A DNA stretch of 64,000 nt from Caenorhabditis elegans (Eukaryota > Nematoda > Chromadorea > Rhabditida > Rhabditidae). The stretch's first letter is position 1. Every line of letters starts with the position of its first letter. Under the pieces are notes generated by a model. It did no database searches. It was not told the origin of the DNA and saw only the letters and a list, made by a program, of their open reading frames with translations. The stretch spans positions 6,510,001 to 6,574,000 of the forward strand of contig NC_003281.10 of the NCBI RefSeq assembly GCF_000002985.6. Direction: 5' to 3'. Of this stretch, positions 59,901-64,000 are shown piece after piece. The position numbers and the translations under genes are program-made.

Positions 59901-62900
59901 AAGGTACTGTAGTAGTACTGTAGGTATACGGTAGAGTTTCTGTAGTTTAGGAAACATTGAGTTTTTGTCTACAGAAGAGGTATTGGGTTGGGAGTTGGTG
60001 AGGGATAATGTCAAAGTACTGTAGTGGTACTGTAGGAGTACTGTAGGTATACGGTAGGGTTACTGTAGTTTAGGAAAAATTGAGTTTTTCTCTACAGAAG
60101 ATGTATTGGGTTGGGAGTTGGTGAGGGATAATGTCAAGGTACTGTAGTGGTACTGTAGGAGTACTGTAGGTATACGGTAGGGTTACTGTAGTTTAGGAAA
60201 ATTGAGTTTTTGTCTACAGAAGAGGTATTGGGTAGAGAGTTGCTGGGGGATAATGCCAAGGTACTGTAGTAGTACTGTAGTAGTATTGTAGGTATACGGT
60301 AGGGTTACTGTAGTTTAGGAAAATTGAGTTTTTGTCTACAGAAGAGGTTTTGGGTAGAGAGTTGCTGGGGGATAATGCCAAGGTACTGTAGTAGTACTGT
60401 AGTAGTATTGTAGGTATACGGTAGGGTTACTGTAGTTTACGAAAAATTGAGTTTTTGTCTACAGAAGAGGTATTGGGTAGAGAGTTGCTGGGGGATAATG
60501 TCAAGGTACTGTAGTAGTACTGTAGGTATACGGTAGAGTTTCTGTAGTTTAGGAAACATTGAGTTTTTGTTTACAGAAGAGGTATTGGGTAGAGAGTTGC
60601 TGGGGGATAATGTCAAGGTACTGTAGTAGTACTGTAGGTATACGGTAGAGTTTCTGTAGTTTAGGAAACATTGAGTTTTTGTCTACAGAAGAGGTATTGG
60701 GTTGGGAGTTGGTGAGGGATAATGTCAAAGTACTGTAGTGGTACTGTAGGAGTACTGTAGGTATACGGTAGGGTTACTGTAGTTTAGGAAAAATTGAGTT
60801 TTTCTCTACAGAAGATGTATTGGGTTGGGAGTTGGTGAGGGATAATGTCAAGGTACTGTAGTGGTACTGTAGGAGTACTGTAGGTATACGGTAGGGTTAC
60901 TGTAGTTTAGGAAAATTGAGTTTTTGTCTACAGAAGAGGTATTGGGTTGGGAGTTGGTGAGGGATAATGTCAAAGTACTGTAGTGGTACTGTAGGAGTAC
61001 TGTAGGTATACGGTAGGGTTACTGTAGTTTAGGAAAAATTGAGTTTTTCTCTACAGAAGATGTATTGGGTTGGGAGTTGGTGAGGGATAATGTCAAGGTA
61101 CTGTAGTGGTACTGTAGGAGTACTGTAGGTATACGGTAGGGTTGCTGTAGTTTAGGAAAAATTGAGTTTTTGTATACAGAAGAGGTATTGGGTTGGGAGT
61201 TGCTGGGGGATAATGTCAAGGTACTGTAGTAGTACTGTAGGAGTACTGTAGGTATACGGTAGGGTTACTGTAGTTTAGGAAAATTGAGTTTTTGTCTACA
61301 GAAGAGGTATTGGGTTGGGAGTTGCTGGGGGATAATGTCAAGGTACTGTAGTAGTACTGTAGGAGTACTGTAGGTATACGGTAGGGTTACTGTAGTTTAG
61401 GAAAATTGAGTTTTTGTCTACAGAAGAGGTATTGGGTAGAGAGTTGCTGGGGGATAATGTCAAGGTACTGTAGTAGTACTGTAGTAGTATTGTAGGTATA
61501 CGGTAGGGTTACTGTAGTTTAGGAAAATTGAGTTTTTGTCTACAGAAGAGGTATTGGGTAGAGAGTTGCTGGGGGATAATGCCAAGGTACTGTAGTAGTA
61601 CTGTAGTAGTATTGTAGGTATACGGTAGGGTTACTGTAGTTTACGAAAAATTGAGTTTTTGTCTACAGAAGAGGTATTGGGTAGAGAGTTGCTGGGGGAT
61701 AATGTCAAGGTACTGTAGTAGTACTGTAGGTATACGGTAGAGTTTCTGTAGTTTAGGAAACATTGAGTTTTTGTCTACAGAAGAGGTATTGGGTTGGGAG
61801 TTGGTGAGGGATAATGTCAAAGTACTGTAGTGGTACTGTAGGAGTACTGTAGGTATACGGTAGGGTTACTGTAGTTTAGGAAAAATTGAGTTTTTCTCTA
61901 CAGAAGATGTATTGGGTTGGGAGTTGGTGAGGGATAATGTCAAGGTACTGTAGTGGTACTGTAGGAGTACTGTAGGTATACGGTAGGGTTGCTGTAGTTT
62001 AGGAAAAATTGAGTTTTTGTATACAGAAGAGGTATTGGGTTGGGAGTTGCTGGGGGATAATGTCAAGGTACTGTAGTAGTACTGTAGGAGTACTGTAGGT
62101 ATACGGTAGGGTTACTGTAGTTTAGGAAAATTGAGTTTTTGTCTACAGAAGAGGTATTGGGTTGGGAGTTGCTGGGGGATAATGTCAAGGTACTGTAGTA
62201 GTACTGTAGGTATACGGTAGAGTTTCTGTAGTTTAGGAAACATTGAGTTTTTGTTTACAGAAGAGGTATTGGGTAGAGAGTTGCTGGGGGATAATGTCAA
62301 GGTACTGTAGTAGTACTGTAGGTATACGGTAGAGTTTCTGTAGTTTAGGAAACATTGAGTTTTTGTCTACAGAAGAGGTATTGGGTTGGGAGTTGCTGGG
62401 GGATAATGTCAAGGTACTGTAGTAGTATTGTAGGTATACGGTAGGGTTACTGTAGTTTACGAAAAATTGAGTTTTTGTCTACAGAAGAGGTATTGGGTAG
62501 AGAGTTGCTGGGGGATAATGTCAAGGTACTGTAGTAGTACTGTAGGTATACGGTAGAGTTTCTGTAGTTTAGGAAACATTGAGTTTTTGTCTACAGAAGA
62601 GGTATTGGGTTGGGAGTTGGTGAGGGATAATGTCAAAGTACTGTAGTGGTACTGTAGGAGTACTGTAGGTATACGGTAGAGTTTCTGTAGTTTAGGAAAC
62701 ATTGAGTTTTTGTCTACAGAAGAGGTATTGGGTTGGGAGTTGGTGAGGGATAATGTCAAAGTACTGTAGTGGTACTGTAGGAGTACTGTAGGTATACGGT
62801 AGGGTTGCTGTAGTTTAGGAAATTTTGAGTTTTTGTCTACAGAAGAGGTATTGGGTAGAGAGTTGCTGGGGGATAATGTCAAGGTACTGTAGTAGTACTG

Positions 62901-63285
62901 TAGGTATACGGTAGAGTTTCTGTAGTTTAGGAAACATTGAGTTTTTGTCTACAGAAGAGGTATTGGGTTGGGAGTTGGTGAGGGATAATGTCAAAGTACT
63001 GTAGTGGTACTGTAGGAGTACTGTAGGTATACGGTAGAGTTTCTGTAGTTTAGGAAACATTGAGTTTTTGTCTACAGAAGAGGTATTGGGTTGGGAGTTG
63101 GTGAGGGATAATGTCAAAGTACTGTAGTGGTACTGTAGGAGTACTGTAGGTATACGGTAGAGTTTCTGTAGTTTAGGAAACATTGAGTTTTTGTCTACAG
63201 AAGAGGTATTGGGTTGGGAGTTGCTGGGGGATAATGTCAAGGTACTGTAGTAGTACTGTAGGAGTACTGTAGGTATACGGTAGGG

Positions 63286-63460
63286 TTTCGGACGAGACCT
63301 GGATAAGGAAAGGACAACTAACGGAGTGGAGAAAACAGGGGATCGGAAACGAGTCGCGAGATCAATCAATTTACTATATATAAAGCGCGTGTCCTTCCGT
63401 CCGTTTGTAGTTTGTAGTTTGATCTTTGATCTTTCAACTCTCTTTTCTGTAGTTGGAAGA
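63286..63460 (+). promoter_or_regulatory. TATA-bearing module, copy 2
   Basis: Nearly identical to 56,816-56,990 (one A/C difference in GAGACCTGG), with TATATATAAAG at 63,375-63,385. It is embedded between satellite units. Confidence 0.5.
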
Positions 63461-63663
63461 GGTATTGGGTAGAGAGTTGCTGGGGGATAATGTCAAGGTA
63501 CTGTAGTAGTACTGTAGGAGTACTGTAGGTATACGGTAGGGTTACTGTAGTTTAGGAAAATTGAGTTTTTGTCTACAGAAGAGGTATTGGGTTGGGAGTT
63601 GCTGGGGGATAATGTCAAGGTACTGTAGTAGTACTGTAGGAGTACTGTAGGTATACGGTAGGG

Positions 63664-63838
63664 TTTCGGACGAGACCTGGATAAGGAAAGGACAACTAAC
63701 GGAGTGGAGAAAACAGGGGATCGGAAACGAGTCGCGAGATCAATCAATTTACTATATATAAAGCGCGTGTCCTTCCGTCCGTTTGTAGTTTGTAGTTTGA
63801 TCTTTGATCTTTCAACTCTCTTTTCTGTAGTTGGAAGA
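63664..63838 (+). promoter_or_regulatory. TATA-bearing module, copy 3
   Basis: Same as copy 2, with TATATATAAAG at 63,753-63,763. Only two satellite units separate it from copy 2, so module plus units is itself becoming a tandem repeat. Confidence 0.5.
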
Positions 63839-64000
63839 GGTATTGGGTAGAGAGTTGCTGGGGGATAATGTCAAGGTACTGTAGTAGTACTGTAGGAGTA
63901 CTGTAGGTATACGGTAGGGTTACTGTAGTTTAGGAAAAATTGAGTTTTTCTCTACAGAAGATGTATTGGGTTGGGAGTTGGTGAGGGATAATGTCAAGGT

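Larger units (their letters stand above)
56991..64000. repeat. Satellite array of ~122-bp units with embedded TATA modules (continues past the window)
   Basis: About 55 tandem units, mostly 122-123 bp and sometimes about 112 bp. Unit landmarks in order are GAGGTATTGGGT, GAGTTGCTGGGGGATAATG, TCAAGG, two or three copies of TACTGTAGTAG-like decamers, GTATACGGTAGGGTTACTG, TAGTTTAGGAAAATTGAG and TTTTTGTCTACAGAA. Short units lack one decamer. Variant units (for example GAGGTTTTGGGT, or GATGTATTGGGT with GGTGAGGG) recur in similar order. Because 123 is a multiple of three, the minus strand shows repeat-encoded open frames of up to 184 codons. These are not genes. Confidence 0.95.

Noticed and set aside
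57674..63747. Minus-strand open frames of 60-184 codons across the satellite (TLSPSNSQPNTSSV-type repeats)
   Set aside because: They exist only because the unit length is close to 123 bp, a multiple of three. Short units break the frame and there is no splice or start context.
1..64000. CRISPR arrays, bacterial operons or phage genes
   Set aside because: Splice sites, trans-splice acceptors and eukaryotic gene families show nuclear nematode DNA; tandem repeats here have no spacer structure.

Overview
The window looks like a nematode chromosome arm, very probably Caenorhabditis (C. elegans or a close relative). The evidence is AT-rich DNA, many 45-60 nt introns ending in TTTTCAG, trans-splice-type acceptors a few bases upstream of start codons, a nematode chemoreceptor-type 7TM gene, a DEG-3-type acetylcholine-receptor subunit and dense small foldback transposons. 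All gene models below were spliced by eye. Where exon coordinates are given, the reading phase agrees across every junction.

Left part (1-23,800): ordinary, mostly unrelated genes. An alpha-type ligand-gated ion channel subunit (13 exons, 596 aa, minus strand) holds a LINE fragment, two small inverted-repeat elements and a tRNA-Ser(CGA) gene in its introns. Then come a 208-aa protein with two hydrophobic segments (minus), a secreted single-Ig-domain protein with another LINE tail in its intron (minus), a secreted Gly/Asn/Met-rich protein (plus), a 175-aa unknown protein with a TATA box (plus) and a 309-aa serpentine receptor (plus). Gene-poor spacers of 1-4 kb separate several of them.

Middle part (23,800-53,700): an accessory region, all on the minus strand. 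It begins with a frameshifted RING fragment and an 11-exon gene derived from a hAT transposase. It continues with a cluster of five related genes whose full form is a long helical N-terminal region, a CxxC motif, a coiled coil and a C-terminal RING finger. I call them E, A, B, C and D from left to right. B-A and D-C are two copies of a two-gene unit of about 12 kb. The 3' halves of the copies are identical or nearly so while the 5' halves have diverged, the mark of gene conversion or repeated exchange. Only C looks fully intact. A has a nonsense codon and a 17-bp deletion. B and D have lost the RING. E lacks its 5' half and has a mariner-type foldback element inside a coding exon. This decay around one intact member is the most interesting biology here.

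Right part (53,700-64,000): no convincing genes. It holds two copies of a 131-143-bp GC-rich repeat, a minisatellite of short hairpins split by a young hAT-type foldback element with a perfect 8-bp target duplication, and a satellite of roughly 55 units of about 122 bp that runs off the end of the window. The satellite contains three copies of a ~175-bp module with a strong TATA box.
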